Of a stretch of DNA of 64,000 nucleotides, positions 33,263 to 43,874 are shown in pieces. Each line of letters begins with the position of its first letter. The stretch's first letter is position 1. The stretch is taken from contig NZ_WNLA01000006.1 in assembly GCF_009720865.1 (NCBI RefSeq), positions 186,001 to 250,000 on the forward strand. Direction: 5' to 3'. The DNA comes from Pseudoduganella ginsengisoli. GTDB taxonomy: Bacteria > Pseudomonadota > Gammaproteobacteria > Burkholderiales > Burkholderiaceae_D. Made by a program: the position numbers and the translations under genes. The notes beneath the pieces are model-generated. The model did no database searches. It saw only the letters and a program-made list of their open reading frames with translations, and was not told the origin of the DNA.

Positions 33263-35557
33263 GTGTCCGTTATTCGCAGCCGCAAGCACACCGTTGCCAC
33301 TCAACCCCTGCTGTCCCGCTCTGTCCTGGCGCTGGCCGCCGTCACCCTGCCACTGGCCGCGTCGGCGCAGCAGCAAACCATGAAGGAAGTGCAAGTCAAT
33401 GCGGCTGCCGACGTGCCTTTCAAGGCCGACAAAGTCTCGTCGCCCAAATTCACGCAGCCACTGGCCGACACCACGCAAACGATCACTGTCATTAAAAAGG
33501 AAGTGCTGCAGGAGCAAGCTGCATCATCGCTGATGGAAGCGCTGCAAAATACGCCGGGCATCACCTTGCAGCTGGGTGAAAACGGCAATACCAGCGCCGG
33601 TGACACGTTCCAGATGCGCGGCTTTGCCGCACAATCGGCGATTTTCGTCGATGGCATCCGCGACCTGGGCGCCGTCTCGCGCGACGTCTTTAATATTGAA
33701 CAAATCGAAGTGGCGAAAGGTCCTGCCGGCGCCGACATTGGACGCGGCGCATCGGCCGGCTACATCAACCTGTCGTCCAAACTGCCGCAGCGTGAAAATT
33801 CCGTGTCCGGTTCTGTCAGCTACAACACGGGTGAGAAAGCCCGCGCCACCGTGGACGTGAACCGCACCATCGGCGACAACGCAGCGTTCCGCCTGAACGC
33901 AATGGCGGAAGATGGCGGCGCCATGGGCCGTAAAGTCATTGAAAAACAGCGCCATGCAATTGCCCCGTCGCTGGCCTTCGGCCTCGGCACGCCAACCCGC
34001 TTCTATGTCTACTCGCAACACGTACGCCAAAACGGTGTGCCCGATGGCGGCGTGCCGGCCGTCGGCCTGCCAGGTTTTAACCAGGCCACCTTCCCTGCCG
34101 CCAATATGGCCCCGCGTGTGGACCGCCATGCCTACTACGGCTACCGCACCGATTACGAAGACATCAGCGCCGATATGGCGACCGTGAAAATCGAACACGA
34201 ACTGGCGCCAAAGACCACGCTGACCAATACCAGCCGCTATGGCAAATCCAGCATTGACCGCATCCTGACAGGGGTCAACGGCGTGGTGCCCGTTGCTGCC
34301 ACGGTCGCGCCCGCCGGCTGGAAAGTCGTGCGCACCCGCCAAAGCATTTTGCAAGACAATGAAATCCTCGCCAATACCACCAACGTGGTTACTGAATTCA
34401 ACACCGGCGCACTGGTACACAACCTGTCGGCCGGACTGGAATTCTTGTCGGAACAACAGTTCACCCCCACCCGCGCCGGCCTGGGCACGTACACGGCTGC
34501 GCCGGCCGCCAATGGCTTCCCGGCAGTCACCGGCCTGTGGGCGAATTTGTACCACCCGGATCCCAACGACGGCACGTTGACCGGCTACGCGCCCGTGCTG
34601 ACGGGCGCGTACAGCAAGGGCAAAACCACGACGGTGGCCGGCTACGTATTCGACACGCTGAAGCTGACCAGCCAGTGGCAAATCAATGGCGGCGTACGTT
34701 ACGAGCATTACCGTACCAGCACGGATGCCGCGACCGTGTCGGCCACGGCCCCAGTGGGTGCGCTGCTGGCCAGCCAGTTGAACAAGTCCGGCAACCTGGC
34801 CAGCTGGAAAGCCGGCGCGCTGTATAAGCCGGCGGACAATGGCAGCATTTATCTGTCGTATGCGACTTCGCAAACACCGCCAGGCAGCGCCAATTTCACG
34901 TTGAGCGCCACGCCGGGCAATATCGCCGCGCCCAACATGGACCCGCAAAAAACCACGAATATCGAGCTGGGCACGAAGTGGGACGTGATTGAAAAGCAGC
35001 TGGCGCTGACGGGTGCGCTGTACCGTACCGACAACAAGAATGAATTGACCGTCACGGATGCCGCCACCAACACGGTGGCACAACTGGGCAAACGCCGCGT
35101 TCAAGGGATCGAGCTGGGCGCGGTCGGCCAGATCACGCGCAACTGGAGCATCATTGCCGGCCTGGCCACGATGGATACCAAGGTGTTGCAGGGCACGACG
35201 GGCAACAGCGCCGCCGGTGCGCATGCGCGCTGGTCGCCCGACTTCACGGCCACGCTGTGGACCAGCTACCAGCTCAATGATACGTTGACGCTGGGCGGCG
35301 GCGTGCGCCACATGTCGGAACAAAAACGCGTCGTGGACCCAACGCTGAACCTGGCGTCGCAAAATACGCCGGGCATCCCCGCATACACGGTGGCCGATGC
35401 GGTCGCCATGTACAAAGTCAACAAACACGTGAACTTGCAGTTAAATGTGTACAACGTGTTCGACAAGTTCTATGTCGGCACGCTGAACAATGGCGGTTCG
35501 CGCGCAGCGATCGGCATGCCGCATTCCGCGCAGTTGACGGCGAATGTCGTGTTTTAA
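33263..35557 (+). CDS. fiu: Catecholate siderophore TonB receptor, Fiu type
   Basis: 764 aa. Signal peptide (to about residue 35, ASAQQQ), plug domain with PLADTTQTITVIKKEVL, MRGFAAQSAIFVDGIRDLGAVSRD and EVAKGPAGADIGRGASAGYIN, then a barrel ending in NVVF. The order and wording follow E. coli Fiu closely, e.g. VAFGLG-type and PDGG-x-P-x-x-GLPG blocks. Fiu takes up iron with monomeric catechols and linear enterobactin-type ligands. The GTG start has GGAG 8 bases upstream. Divergent from the PepSY operon, with shared Fur control. Confidence 0.92.
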   Translation: MSVIRSRKHTVATQPLLSRSVLALAAVTLPLAASAQQQTMKEVQVNAAADVPFKADKVSSPKFTQPLADTTQTITVIKKEVLQEQAASSLMEALQNTPGITLQLGENGNTSAGDTFQMRGFAAQSAIFVDGIRDLGAVSRDVFNIEQIEVAKGPAGADIGRGASAGYINLSSKLPQRENSVSGSVSYNTGEKARATVDVNRTIGDNAAFRLNAMAEDGGAMGRKVIEKQRHAIAPSLAFGLGTPTRFYVYSQHVRQNGVPDGGVPAVGLPGFNQATFPAANMAPRVDRHAYYGYRTDYEDISADMATVKIEHELAPKTTLTNTSRYGKSSIDRILTGVNGVVPVAATVAPAGWKVVRTRQSILQDNEILANTTNVVTEFNTGALVHNLSAGLEFLSEQQFTPTRAGLGTYTAAPAANGFPAVTGLWANLYHPDPNDGTLTGYAPVLTGAYSKGKTTTVAGYVFDTLKLTSQWQINGGVRYEHYRTSTDAATVSATAPVGALLASQLNKSGNLASWKAGALYKPADNGSIYLSYATSQTPPGSANFTLSATPGNIAAPNMDPQKTTNIELGTKWDVIEKQLALTGALYRTDNKNELTVTDAATNTVAQLGKRRVQGIELGAVGQITRNWSIIAGLATMDTKVLQGTTGNSAAGAHARWSPDFTATLWTSYQLNDTLTLGGGVRHMSEQKRVVDPTLNLASQNTPGIPAYTVADAVAMYKVNKHVNLQLNVYNVFDKFYVGTLNNGGSRAAIGMPHSAQLTANVVF

Positions 35558-35564
35558 TGCAAAT

Positions 35565-35580
35565 GGCGCCCTGCGGCGCC
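35565..35580. repeat. Short hairpin after fiu
   Basis: GGCGCC-CTGC-GGCGCC, perfect, 8 bases after the fiu stop; without a T-run. Together with the next hairpin it may stop transcription. Confidence 0.5.
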
Positions 35581-35589
35581 ACAGCGCTT

Positions 35590-35617
35590 CGTCATTCTCG
35601 CGCACGCGGGAATGACG
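35590..35617. repeat. CGTCATTC...GAATGACG hairpin repeat
   Basis: CGTCATTCTCGCG / CGCGGGAATGACG: 12 of 13 paired positions. The motif GTCATTCCCGCG-GCGGGAATGAC is a very common dispersed intergenic hairpin in beta- and gammaproteobacteria. It lies between convergent fiu and the KGG gene. Confidence 0.7.
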
Positions 35618-35630
35618 AGTCCGACGCTGG

Positions 35631-36035
35631 TTATTGATTGTTCTGTTCGCCCTGTCGCTGGCTGCCGCCCTGCTGGCTGGCTTGCTGGCTGGAAGAAGCG
35701 CCCTGGCTGGCTGCGCCGGACTGGCTGCCGGTCGCGCTCTGGCTGGATGCATTCTTCGCACTCTGGCTGTTCTTATGGCTCATGCTGCCTGCGCGGCGAG
35801 CCTCTTCTGGCGTAAATTCGTGCGCCGTGCCTTTTTGGTGGGCGGCACGTCCGCCCTGAGCAGCGATTTCCCGCTGTCGTGCAGGGTCCATCGATGCGAA
35901 GCCGCGGCTGCTGGTATCGCCGCTCTGCTTGTTGCCTGCCTTGCCACCCGACTTGCTGCCTGACTGGTTGCCGGCCTGATTACCGGTTTGGGTACCGTCA
36001 CGTCTGCCTGCGTTGTTGTCGCCTTGTGATGCCAT
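35631..36035 (-). CDS. KGG-repeat stress protein (YciG/GsiB-like)
   Basis: 134 aa, very hydrophilic and probably disordered. The centre holds the conserved block RGFASMDPARQREIAAQGG, then HQKGTAHEFTPEEARRAGS, the KGG/stress-induced pattern. It is flanked by Gln/Ser/Gly/Asn-rich tracts. Homologues are general-stress or desiccation-linked proteins; biochemical activity is unknown. The start ATG at 36035 has GAGGAG upstream; longer starts do not. It stands alone between fiu and the repair operon. Confidence 0.82.
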   Translation of the reverse strand: MASQGDNNAGRRDGTQTGNQAGNQSGSKSGGKAGNKQSGDTSSRGFASMDPARQREIAAQGGRAAHQKGTAHEFTPEEARRAGSMSHKNSQSAKNASSQSATGSQSGAASQGASSSQQASQQGGSQRQGEQNNQ

Positions 36036-36194
36036 CTCATTCTCCTCTGTTTCGTTGCACAACTTTACGGAGCGGTGCTCTCAGTGAAGCCCTTACAGGG
36101 CAATTTCATGGTAGATCAACGCTGTTGAGGAAGACATAGGACTCATGCAGTAGGCGATGTAGGAGCAATCTGACAACCAGTGACTTCTTTTTTC

Positions 36195-36860
36195 TTACGT
36201 ACTCGTTGTGATTTTTCCTACAGAAAAGACTGCATCACCAGCGACAACAAACACGCGGTCGCCCTGCATCGGCTGCAATGCGTGTCCGCCGGTAAAAGCA
36301 CCGAACGCCGGCAAGATCGTGCGCTGTGCTCCGGCAATAAAACATGGCAGACGTAAAGCATCGCGCCCGTCCGACAAACGGTAGACAGGGTGCACGTGCC
36401 CCGCCACCACATGGCCTGTCCCGGCGGGGAAATCCGGATGGTGGCAAAACGCAAACGGCGCCACGTGATAGGGCTCGTCCACCACATCGAGCGACAGCAA
36501 GGCGGCAGGGTCGCCCGCATGGCGGTCATGGTTGCCGCGTACTAAGGTCATGCGCACGTACTGATGGCGGGCGCGCCACGCCAGCAATGCGCCGGTCGCC
36601 GCATGGGCCGCCTGGGCGTGCAGGAAGTCGCCGAGGAACACCAGGTGCGCCACCGCCATCTCCGCCATGATGGCGTCGAGCGCCGCCAGGTTTTCCATTG
36701 TGGTGCCGTGCGGTACCGGCACACCCTGCGCGCGAAACGCGGCCGCTTTGCCGAAGTGGATATCGGCCACGGCCAGCAAACGTTCGCGCGGCCAGTACAG
36801 CGCCTTGTGCGGCAACAGCAGCACGCGTTCGCCCGCGATATCCACGCCTTGCACGCTCAT
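36195..36860 (-). CDS. pdeM: Ligase-associated DNA damage response endonuclease PdeM
   Basis: 221 aa calcineurin-like phosphoesterase. The metal ligands are in place: ADIHFGK, GDFLHA, RGNHDRH, HHPDF and GHVHP. This family is encoded with the ligase-associated helicase and exonuclease and is thought to process DNA ends. The start overlaps the helicase stop by ATGA, so translation is coupled. It is the last gene of the repair operon; the stop is followed by 160 bases without a gene. Confidence 0.92.
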   Translation of the reverse strand: MSVQGVDIAGERVLLLPHKALYWPRERLLAVADIHFGKAAAFRAQGVPVPHGTTMENLAALDAIMAEMAVAHLVFLGDFLHAQAAHAATGALLAWRARHQYVRMTLVRGNHDRHAGDPAALLSLDVVDEPYHVAPFAFCHHPDFPAGTGHVVAGHVHPVYRLSDGRDALRLPCFIAGAQRTILPAFGAFTGGHALQPMQGDRVFVVAGDAVFSVGKITTST

Positions 36861-39406
36861 GCACCGTGCTCCGGCCCTGCGGCTTTTTCCAGTTCCCGCA
36901 ACATGCGCGCCACCCGGTCCGCCAGCTTTTCCGTACTGAGCTGTTCGCGGAAGCGCTCGACCATCAGCGCAAATCCAAATGGCGTGGCGCGCGCCACCGT
37001 ATGGAAAGCCATCGCGCGCCGCTGCAAGTCCAGCAAGGCCGCACGCAACCGGCCCAGTTCCAGTTCCTGTTCCAGCACTTCGCGCTGCGCCTGCGTCAGC
37101 AGCAGATTGCCCGCATCATGTTTGCGGAACACGTCAAAGAACAGCGACGACGATGCCTGCAGCTGGCGCGCACTTTTATGCCCGCCCGGATAACCCTGGA
37201 ACACCAGGCCAGCAATGCGGGCAATGTCGCGGAAACGGCGTTGCGACAATTCCGCCGCGTTCAGGCTGGCCAGCACATGCTCCAGCAAGTGTTCGTCATC
37301 GAAGATCGCCGCACCGGGCCAGTCAAACGGCTCCGGCGCCACCAGTTCCAGCCCGTAATCGTTGACGGCCATGGAAAAGGTGGCGGGCCGCGTTTGCGCC
37401 AGGCGCCAGGCCAGCAGCGACGCCAGTCCCGTATGCACTGCGCGTCCGGCAAACGGATAGATAAACACATGGTGCCCTTCGCGTGAGCGCATGCTTTCCA
37501 CCACCGTGACGTCCGGTCCGGGCAGCGCGGACCAGCGCTGCTGCACTTCCAGCAACGGCCGTACCGCCTGCATTTCCGGGCCGTCGTAGCGGCCGTGCGC
37601 CGCCTGCTGCAATTGCGCCAGCACCGCGTGCGCCAGTTCCGACGACAGCGGCATGCGTCCGCCCTGCCAGCGCGGCACCGCGCCGCGCGCACGCTGCGCG
37701 CGCCGCACATAGGCCGTCATTTCATGCACACGGACGAATTCCAGTATGCGCCCGCCAAACAGGAAATGGTCGCCCGGTTTCAGGCGCGCGATAAACGCTT
37801 CTTCCACCGTGCCCAGGCGCGCGCCGCGCAGGAATTGCACGTGCATGCTGGCGTCGGCCACGATGGTGCCGATATTCATGCGGTGGCGGCGCGCAATGGC
37901 CGCATCGCGCACGCGCCAGACGCCGTGTTCATCGGGCTGGACGCGGTGATATTCCGGATAGGCCGTCAGACTCTGGCCGCCGCGCGCGACGAAGTCCAGC
38001 GCCCACTGCCATTCATCATCCTGCAACTGGCGGTACGACCACGCGCTGCGCACTTCATCCTTCAGCGCATCCGCTACAAATCCGCCGCCTGCGGCAATGG
38101 TCACCAGGTGCTGGACCAGCACGTCCAGCGGCTTGTCCGGCGCCGTGCGTGCTTCGATGCGGCGCTCCTTGACGGCTTGCCTGGCGCCTGCCGCTTCCAG
38201 CAATTCCAGGCTGTGCGTGGGCACCAGCGTCACGCGCGATACGCGCCCCGGCGCGTGGCCGGACCGCCCGGCCCGCTGCAACAGCCGCGCCACGCCTTTC
38301 GCGCTGCCCACTTGCAGCACGCGCTCGACGGGTAAAAAATCCACGCCCAGGTCCAGGCTGGACGTGCAGACCACGGCTTTCAGCCTGCCGTCCTTCAGGC
38401 CCTGCTCGACCCATTCGCGCACCGCCTTGTCCAGCGAACCATGGTGCAGCGCCACCATGCCTGCCCAATCGGGCCGCGCTTCCAGCAAGTTCTGGTACCA
38501 CAGCTCCGCCTGCGAACGGGTATTGGTAAAAACCAGCGTGGCGGCATGGCGCTCGATTTCCTCGGCCACGCGGGGCAGCATCGCCAGGCCCAGGTGGCCC
38601 GCCCACGGAAAGCGCGACGGATGGTCCGGCACCAGCGTATCGACCACGATCGCTTTGGGCGTGGCGCCTTCGACAATCACGGCACCGGCGCCGGAACCAG
38701 AGCCGGTCAGCACGTGCAATGCGCGCTCCAGGTTGCCGAGCGTGGCGGACAATCCCCACACGGGCAGGCCGGGCCGCCAGCGGCGCAGACGCGCCAGCGC
38801 CAGTTGCACTTGCACGCCGCGCTTGTTGCCCACCAACTCATGCCATTCATCGACCACCACCATATCGAGCAGCGCGCAATGGTCTTGCGCCTCGGCGCGG
38901 CTCAGCATCAGCGACAAGCTTTCCGGCGTCGTCACCAGCGTTTCCGGCAAGCGTTTGGACTGGCGGGCCCGCTCCGCCGATGACGTGTCGCCGGTGCGGG
39001 CGGCAACCGCCCATGCGGGCTGCAAGTCACGCGCGGCGGCCTGCAAACTGCGCAGCGTATCGGCGGCCAGCGCGCGCATCGGGGTAATCCACAGCACACG
39101 CAAACCCTGGCGTTGCCTGCCCGGCTGCCGCGCGCCGCGCAGCATGGCGGCAAACCAGGCCGCGTACGTTTTGCCTGCGCCCGTCGTCGCATGCAGCAGG
39201 CCGGAGCGGCCATCGAGGGCTGCTTGCCAGACGTCGCGCTGGAACGGGAATATCTGCCAGCCGCGCTGTGCGAACCAGTCTTCCGCCTGGGCCAGCGGAT
39301 CCGCACCGCCCACGCGGCGCCTGGCCGGCGCCGGGACTTCGGGCGCCGCCATCGCCACCGCGCTGGCGGCAGCCTTGCTGCGCAACTGCCGCGCCAGCCG
39401 GCTCAT
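36857..39406 (-). CDS. Ligase-associated DNA damage response DEXH-box helicase (Lhr family)
   Basis: 849 aa superfamily 2 helicase of the Lhr-core type. Walker [10 protein letters not shown] (about residue 80), box II VVDEWHE, motif III SATLGN, helicase C-domain with [11 protein letters not shown] and [11 protein letters not shown], then the winged-helix/Lhr-core region. Related enzymes translocate on single-stranded DNA and unwind RNA-DNA or DNA duplexes. The start overlaps the ligase stop by 4 bases (ATGA). Confidence 0.95.
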   Translation of the reverse strand: MSRLARQLRSKAAASAVAMAAPEVPAPARRRVGGADPLAQAEDWFAQRGWQIFPFQRDVWQAALDGRSGLLHATTGAGKTYAAWFAAMLRGARQPGRQRQGLRVLWITPMRALAADTLRSLQAAARDLQPAWAVAARTGDTSSAERARQSKRLPETLVTTPESLSLMLSRAEAQDHCALLDMVVVDEWHELVGNKRGVQVQLALARLRRWRPGLPVWGLSATLGNLERALHVLTGSGSGAGAVIVEGATPKAIVVDTLVPDHPSRFPWAGHLGLAMLPRVAEEIERHAATLVFTNTRSQAELWYQNLLEARPDWAGMVALHHGSLDKAVREWVEQGLKDGRLKAVVCTSSLDLGVDFLPVERVLQVGSAKGVARLLQRAGRSGHAPGRVSRVTLVPTHSLELLEAAGARQAVKERRIEARTAPDKPLDVLVQHLVTIAAGGGFVADALKDEVRSAWSYRQLQDDEWQWALDFVARGGQSLTAYPEYHRVQPDEHGVWRVRDAAIARRHRMNIGTIVADASMHVQFLRGARLGTVEEAFIARLKPGDHFLFGGRILEFVRVHEMTAYVRRAQRARGAVPRWQGGRMPLSSELAHAVLAQLQQAAHGRYDGPEMQAVRPLLEVQQRWSALPGPDVTVVESMRSREGHHVFIYPFAGRAVHTGLASLLAWRLAQTRPATFSMAVNDYGLELVAPEPFDWPGAAIFDDEHLLEHVLASLNAAELSQRRFRDIARIAGLVFQGYPGGHKSARQLQASSSLFFDVFRKHDAGNLLLTQAQREVLEQELELGRLRAALLDLQRRAMAFHTVARATPFGFALMVERFREQLSTEKLADRVARMLRELEKAAGPEHGA

Positions 39407-41037
39407 GGCGCCGGCCCCAGCATGGCCTGCAAGGTGGCCAGCGTATCGGCATCGTCCACCGTTTTATCGGTGCGCTGGCGCAGGATGCGGGGAAAGCGCA
39501 CGGCAATGCCGGACTTGTGCCGGGGCGAGCGGGCAATGCCTTCAAAGCCGATTTCAAACACCATGGTCGGCTGCACGCTGCGCACCGGACCGAAGCGTTC
39601 AATCGTCGTGCGGCGGATGGCCTGGTCCACTGCAGCGATTTCCACGTCCGTCAAACCGGAATACGCCTTGGCAAACGGCACCAGCTGCCGCCCGCCCTGC
39701 GCATCATGGCCCCACACGGCAAACGTATAATCCGTGTACAGCGACGCGCGCCGCCCGTGCCCGGCCTGCGCGTAGACCAGCACCGCATCGACGCTGTACG
39801 GATCGATTTTCCACTTCCACCACGTGCCCACGTCGCGCGTGCGGCCCACGCCATAGCGGGCATCGGCCGCCTTCAGCATCATGCCTTCCACGCCCCGTTC
39901 GCGCGATTGCGCCCGCAGCGCTGCCAGTTCATCCCAGCTATCCGCTGCAACCAGCGGCGAGATCCGCAATGCGGGCGACGCCGTATCCCGCACCAGCTGT
40001 TCCAGCAAACTGCGCCGCTCGCGCTGCGGCAGATGCCGCACGTCGGCGCCGCCACATTCGAGCACGTCATACGCCACCAGCACGGCGGGAAATTCCGCCA
40101 GCAATTTCGCGGACACCGCCTTGCGTCCGATGCGCTTTTGCAGGTCGGCAAACGGCGCCGGCGCCGCCGCCTCCTCGCGCCAGATCAGGATTTCGCCATC
40201 GATCACCGTGCCGTCGGGCAACCGCAGCGCCGCCAGTTCCGGATAGCGGTCCGTAATCAATTCCTCTCCCCGCGACCACAGCCACACCTGTCCCGCGCGG
40301 GCCACCAGCTGCGCGCGCATGCCGTCATATTTCCACTCCACCTGCCATTGCGCGACCGGCCCCAGCGCGGCGGGATCGCCCGCCAGCGGGTGCGCAAGGA
40401 AAAACGGATACGGGTGGCCGCCCTGCTGCGCCGGCTCATCCTGCTGCGGCGCGCCTGTCAGCGCCAGGAAGGCGGCGCCGCTGGGCCGCGCGCGGCCATC
40501 GGTCCAGCCCATCAGCCGCTGTGCAATGACTTTGGCGTCGATGCCGGACAGCGCGGCCAGCGCCCGCGTCACCAGCAGGCGCGATACACCGACGCGGAAG
40601 CCGCCGCCGATCAGCTTCACCAGCAGATAGCGTTCACGGGTTTCCAGCTGGTCCCAGTATTCAAACAGCGCGGCGCGGATGGTGTCCGGCGCGGCCCCGC
40701 GCAGCGGCGCGATGCGCTGTTCGATCCACTCGGCCAGCCCGGCATCGCTGCGGGCGCGCGGCGCCGGCAACACCAGCGCGATGGTTTCCGCCAGATCGCC
40801 CACCGCGTGGTAGCACTCGTCGAACAGCCAGCTGTCGAGGCCCGCATATTCCGTCGCATACTGGCGCAGCAATTTGACAGGGACGGCCTGGCGCGGCTTG
40901 CCGCCGGCAAGAAAATACACGGCCCACGCGGCGTTGTCCGGCGCTGCCGCCGCAAAGTATGCTTGCAGCGCTTCCAGCTTGCGCGTGGTGGACGTGGTGT
41001 CATCCAGTTCCGCATACAGGCGCGCGAATTCACGCAT
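39403..41037 (-). CDS. ATP-dependent DNA ligase (ligase-associated repair cluster)
   Basis: 544 aa. N-terminal DNA-binding domain (1-200), adenylation domain with nucleophile Lys in EWKYDGMR, further motifs GEILIW and EGMMLK, and C-terminal OB domain with [12 protein letters not shown]. It is distinct from the essential NAD ligase and is the hallmark of the four-gene exonuclease/ligase/helicase/phosphoesterase cluster. The start [11 protein letters not shown] at 41037 overlaps the exonuclease gene by 8 bases; the open frame continues further upstream but is only a shadow of that gene. Confidence 0.95.
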   Translation of the reverse strand: MREFARLYAELDDTTSTTRKLEALQAYFAAAAPDNAAWAVYFLAGGKPRQAVPVKLLRQYATEYAGLDSWLFDECYHAVGDLAETIALVLPAPRARSDAGLAEWIEQRIAPLRGAAPDTIRAALFEYWDQLETRERYLLVKLIGGGFRVGVSRLLVTRALAALSGIDAKVIAQRLMGWTDGRARPSGAAFLALTGAPQQDEPAQQGGHPYPFFLAHPLAGDPAALGPVAQWQVEWKYDGMRAQLVARAGQVWLWSRGEELITDRYPELAALRLPDGTVIDGEILIWREEAAAPAPFADLQKRIGRKAVSAKLLAEFPAVLVAYDVLECGGADVRHLPQRERRSLLEQLVRDTASPALRISPLVAADSWDELAALRAQSRERGVEGMMLKAADARYGVGRTRDVGTWWKWKIDPYSVDAVLVYAQAGHGRRASLYTDYTFAVWGHDAQGGRQLVPFAKAYSGLTDVEIAAVDQAIRRTTIERFGPVRSVQPTMVFEIGFEGIARSPRHKSGIAVRFPRILRQRTDKTVDDADTLATLQAMLGPAP

Positions 41038-42064
41038 CGGCCGCCTCCTGCGCCGCGGGTTCGGCATCGCCCGCCTCTTCGCCGCCATATTCCGTCTCGA
41101 ATGCGCCCGCGTCGTAGCCATTCTGGCGCAGCCACCGCACCATGACGGGAATCGAGCCATGCGTGACGATAATGCGCTGCGCGCCGGTGGCCTCGATCGC
41201 CGCCAGCAACCCCGGCCAGTCCGCGTGGTCGGACAGCACGAAGCCCCGGTCCACGCCGCGCCGCCGGCGCGCGCCCCGCACCAGCATCCAGCCGCTGGCA
41301 AACGCGTCGCTGTAATCGCCAAAGCGCCGGGTCCACGGCGAACCGGCGGCGGACGGCGGCGCCAGCACGATGGCGCGCCGCAATGTATCGCGGGCGACAT
41401 CGGACACCATGCGCGTGTCCGGCAGCACCACGCCGGCCGCGCGGTACACGCGGTTCAGCGCTTCGACGGCGCCATGGCAGACGATGGGGCCCAGCGACGG
41501 ATCGAGCCCGCTCAGCATGCGCTGCGCCTTGCCAAACGCATAGCCCAGCAACACGCTGGCGCGCCCTTGCGCCGCATTGCGCGCCCACCACGCATTGATG
41601 TCCGCATAGATGTCCTGCTGCGGCGCCCAGCGGTAGATCGGCAAGCCAAACGTGGATTCCGTGATGAACGTGTGGCAGCGCACCGGTTCAAACGGCGTGC
41701 ACGTGGCGTCCGCCTCCACCTTGTAGTCTCCGGACGCCACCCATACCTCGCCCCGGTATTCCATGCGCACTTGCGCGGAACCCAGTACGTGGCCGGCAGG
41801 ATGCAGGGAAATGCGCACGCCGTTGTGTTCCACTGTTTGGCCATACGCGAGGCCATCGACGGCAATGGCGCCCAGCCGCGCGCGCAGGATGCCGACGCCA
41901 GGTTCCGCCGCCAGGTAATGGCCATGGCCGATGCGGGCATGGTCGGAATGCGCATGCGTAATGACGGCGCGCGCAACGGGACGCCACGGGTCGATATAAA
42001 AATCGCCCGGCACGCAATACAGCCCTCCCCTGCGCACCACCACCATGTCGTCCGGTCCGGCCAT
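41030..42064 (-). CDS. Ligase-associated DNA exonuclease (metallo-beta-lactamase/SNM1-like)
   Basis: 344 aa. Metallo-beta-lactamase fold with motif THAHSDHARIGHG and GHVLGSAQV, a beta-CASP-like part, and a late HADW motif (LSDHADWPGLL). The family resembles mRNA 3'-end processing factors and SNM1 nucleases, here assigned to DNA end trimming by its neighbours. It starts 17 bases after the recQ stop and overlaps the ligase gene. Confidence 0.93.
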   Translation of the reverse strand: MAGPDDMVVVRRGGLYCVPGDFYIDPWRPVARAVITHAHSDHARIGHGHYLAAEPGVGILRARLGAIAVDGLAYGQTVEHNGVRISLHPAGHVLGSAQVRMEYRGEVWVASGDYKVEADATCTPFEPVRCHTFITESTFGLPIYRWAPQQDIYADINAWWARNAAQGRASVLLGYAFGKAQRMLSGLDPSLGPIVCHGAVEALNRVYRAAGVVLPDTRMVSDVARDTLRRAIVLAPPSAAGSPWTRRFGDYSDAFASGWMLVRGARRRRGVDRGFVLSDHADWPGLLAAIEATGAQRIIVTHGSIPVMVRWLRQNGYDAGAFETEYGGEEAGDAEPAAQEAADA

Positions 42065-42081
42065 CAGCGCTCCTTCGTTCC

Positions 42082-43785
42082 CTATACTGGCTGCACATAT
42101 TCCGCCAGGAAGGTACGGGGTACGTCGCCAGGAAAGGCGATCGTCACCTGGTCGCCCGCCACCGACACGACGGTGCCCACGTCATATTTCGGCACCCGCA
42201 CCTGGCTGCCCACTTGCACCGCCGGCGGCTGCGGCACAGCCGGTTCCAATTCCTCTGCCTCTTCTTCAAACGCCACCCCGGGCGGCGCAATGCAATTGTC
42301 GCAGCCGCCGCAATGCTCCATGCCGTCTTCATTGGCGCCAAAATAATCCAGCAGCAGCTTCCAGCGGCAATATCCGCTTTGCGCATACGCCACCATGCTT
42401 TCCAGCGCCGCGCGGTCGCGCTCCTGCTTGTCTTCGTACACGCTGGCCAGCCGCGCATACCATTGGGCGCCGACGGGCTGCTGGCGGGGCAGCCATGCAA
42501 GGCTGCGGTTTTGCCGCAGCATGCCGCCATCCTTCAGCAATTTCAGGCACACATGCAGCCGCGATTGCGGCAACTGCAACTGGGCCAGCGCATCGCGCAA
42601 TGCGGCAAACGGCACCGGCCTGCCAGCCGCATCGCCATCCAGCGCCAGCGCGCACACAGCGGCATGCACGGCGGCCAGCTCCACGGCGTCAGGGTAATGG
42701 CGCACAAGGAAAAATTGCTGCAGCCGTTTATCGTCCTGGAAGTACAGCAAAGTGCAATCGGCATTGCTCCCATCGCGGCCTGCGCGGCCGGATTCCTGGT
42801 AATACGCTTCCAGGCTGGCCGGCACTTGCAGGTGGATGACGAAGCGCACGTCCGGCTTGTCGATGCCCATGCCAAACGCATTGGTGGCCACCATCACGCG
42901 CCGTTCGCCGCCCATGAACCATTGCTGCTGCAGCTTGCGCTGGGCGGCGGGGAGTTTGCCGTGGTATAGCGCCACGCTGGCGCCTTGCTGCTCCAGCAGC
43001 GCATGCAACTGTTCCGCAGCCTTGACGGTGGCCGCATATACGATGCCCGCGCCCTCGCTGCCCTGTACCAGTTCCAGCGCCCGCGCGAGTTTTTCGTCGG
43101 CATTCGTGCATTGCAGCACACGGTAATACAGGTTGGGCCGGTACATGCCCGTATTGATGACGTTTAAGTCGCGCAGCCCCAGCTGCTGGCCGATATCGGC
43201 AATGACGTCTTCCGTTGCCGTGGCAGTCAGCGCCAGTACGGGCGGATGGCCCAGCGCGGCAACGGCGGCGCCCAGCCCCAGGTAAGCCGGACGGAAATCA
43301 TGCCCCCACTGGGAAATGCAATGCGCTTCATCGATGACGACCAGCGACACGGCGCTGGTGCGCAGCAAGGCAAGAAACTCTTCCGTGACCAGCCGCTCCG
43401 GCGTGCAAAACACAATGTCGCTGGCGCGCTGCCGGATGCTGTCGAGCGCTTCCAGTTCTTCCGCGCGGGGCAGGCTGCTGTTGACTTGCGCAGCGCGGAT
43501 GCCCAGCTCTTCCAGTTTTTCGAGCTGGTCCTGCATCAGTGAAATCAGCGGCGATACCACCACGGTGGTCCCTGGCAGCAGCGACGCGGGGATCTGGTAG
43601 CACAGCGACTTGCCGCCGCCTGTCGGCATGATGGCCAGCGTATCGCGCCCGGCCAGCACGGAATCAATCACTTGCCGCTGGCCCGGGCGCAGCGAACCGA
43701 CGCCGAATACGCGCCGCAATAAGTCATTGATCAGTGCTGCGCGCGTACTGCCGGCCTTGCGCGCCCCGGATGCCGCTTCCGCCAT
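42082..43785 (-). CDS. recQ: RecQ-family ATP-dependent DNA helicase
   Basis: 567 aa. Walker A MPTGGGKSLCYQ, DEAH box DEAHCISQWGHDFR, aromatic-rich loop, helicase C with QESGRAGRDG, and the RecQ zinc site (CRWKLLLDYFG, HCGGCDNC). There is no HRDC domain. Instead, an acidic linker leads to a ~55-residue C-terminal beta module (VGSQVRVPKYDVGTVVSVAG) that looks SH3/CarD-like. The start at MAEAASG is fixed by GGAGGG 6 bases upstream. It heads the exonuclease-ligase-helicase-PdeM operon. Confidence 0.93.
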   Translation of the reverse strand: MAEAASGARKAGSTRAALINDLLRRVFGVGSLRPGQRQVIDSVLAGRDTLAIMPTGGGKSLCYQIPASLLPGTTVVVSPLISLMQDQLEKLEELGIRAAQVNSSLPRAEELEALDSIRQRASDIVFCTPERLVTEEFLALLRTSAVSLVVIDEAHCISQWGHDFRPAYLGLGAAVAALGHPPVLALTATATEDVIADIGQQLGLRDLNVINTGMYRPNLYYRVLQCTNADEKLARALELVQGSEGAGIVYAATVKAAEQLHALLEQQGASVALYHGKLPAAQRKLQQQWFMGGERRVMVATNAFGMGIDKPDVRFVIHLQVPASLEAYYQESGRAGRDGSNADCTLLYFQDDKRLQQFFLVRHYPDAVELAAVHAAVCALALDGDAAGRPVPFAALRDALAQLQLPQSRLHVCLKLLKDGGMLRQNRSLAWLPRQQPVGAQWYARLASVYEDKQERDRAALESMVAYAQSGYCRWKLLLDYFGANEDGMEHCGGCDNCIAPPGVAFEEEAEELEPAVPQPPAVQVGSQVRVPKYDVGTVVSVAGDQVTIAFPGDVPRTFLAEYVQPV

Positions 43786-43874
43786 ATTCCCTCCAAGCTG
43801 TAACGGTTTTCCGCACAGCTTAACCACGGTACGCGCCATCCGGCATAGGACTACTGCTGATCAGCGCGTAGGAA

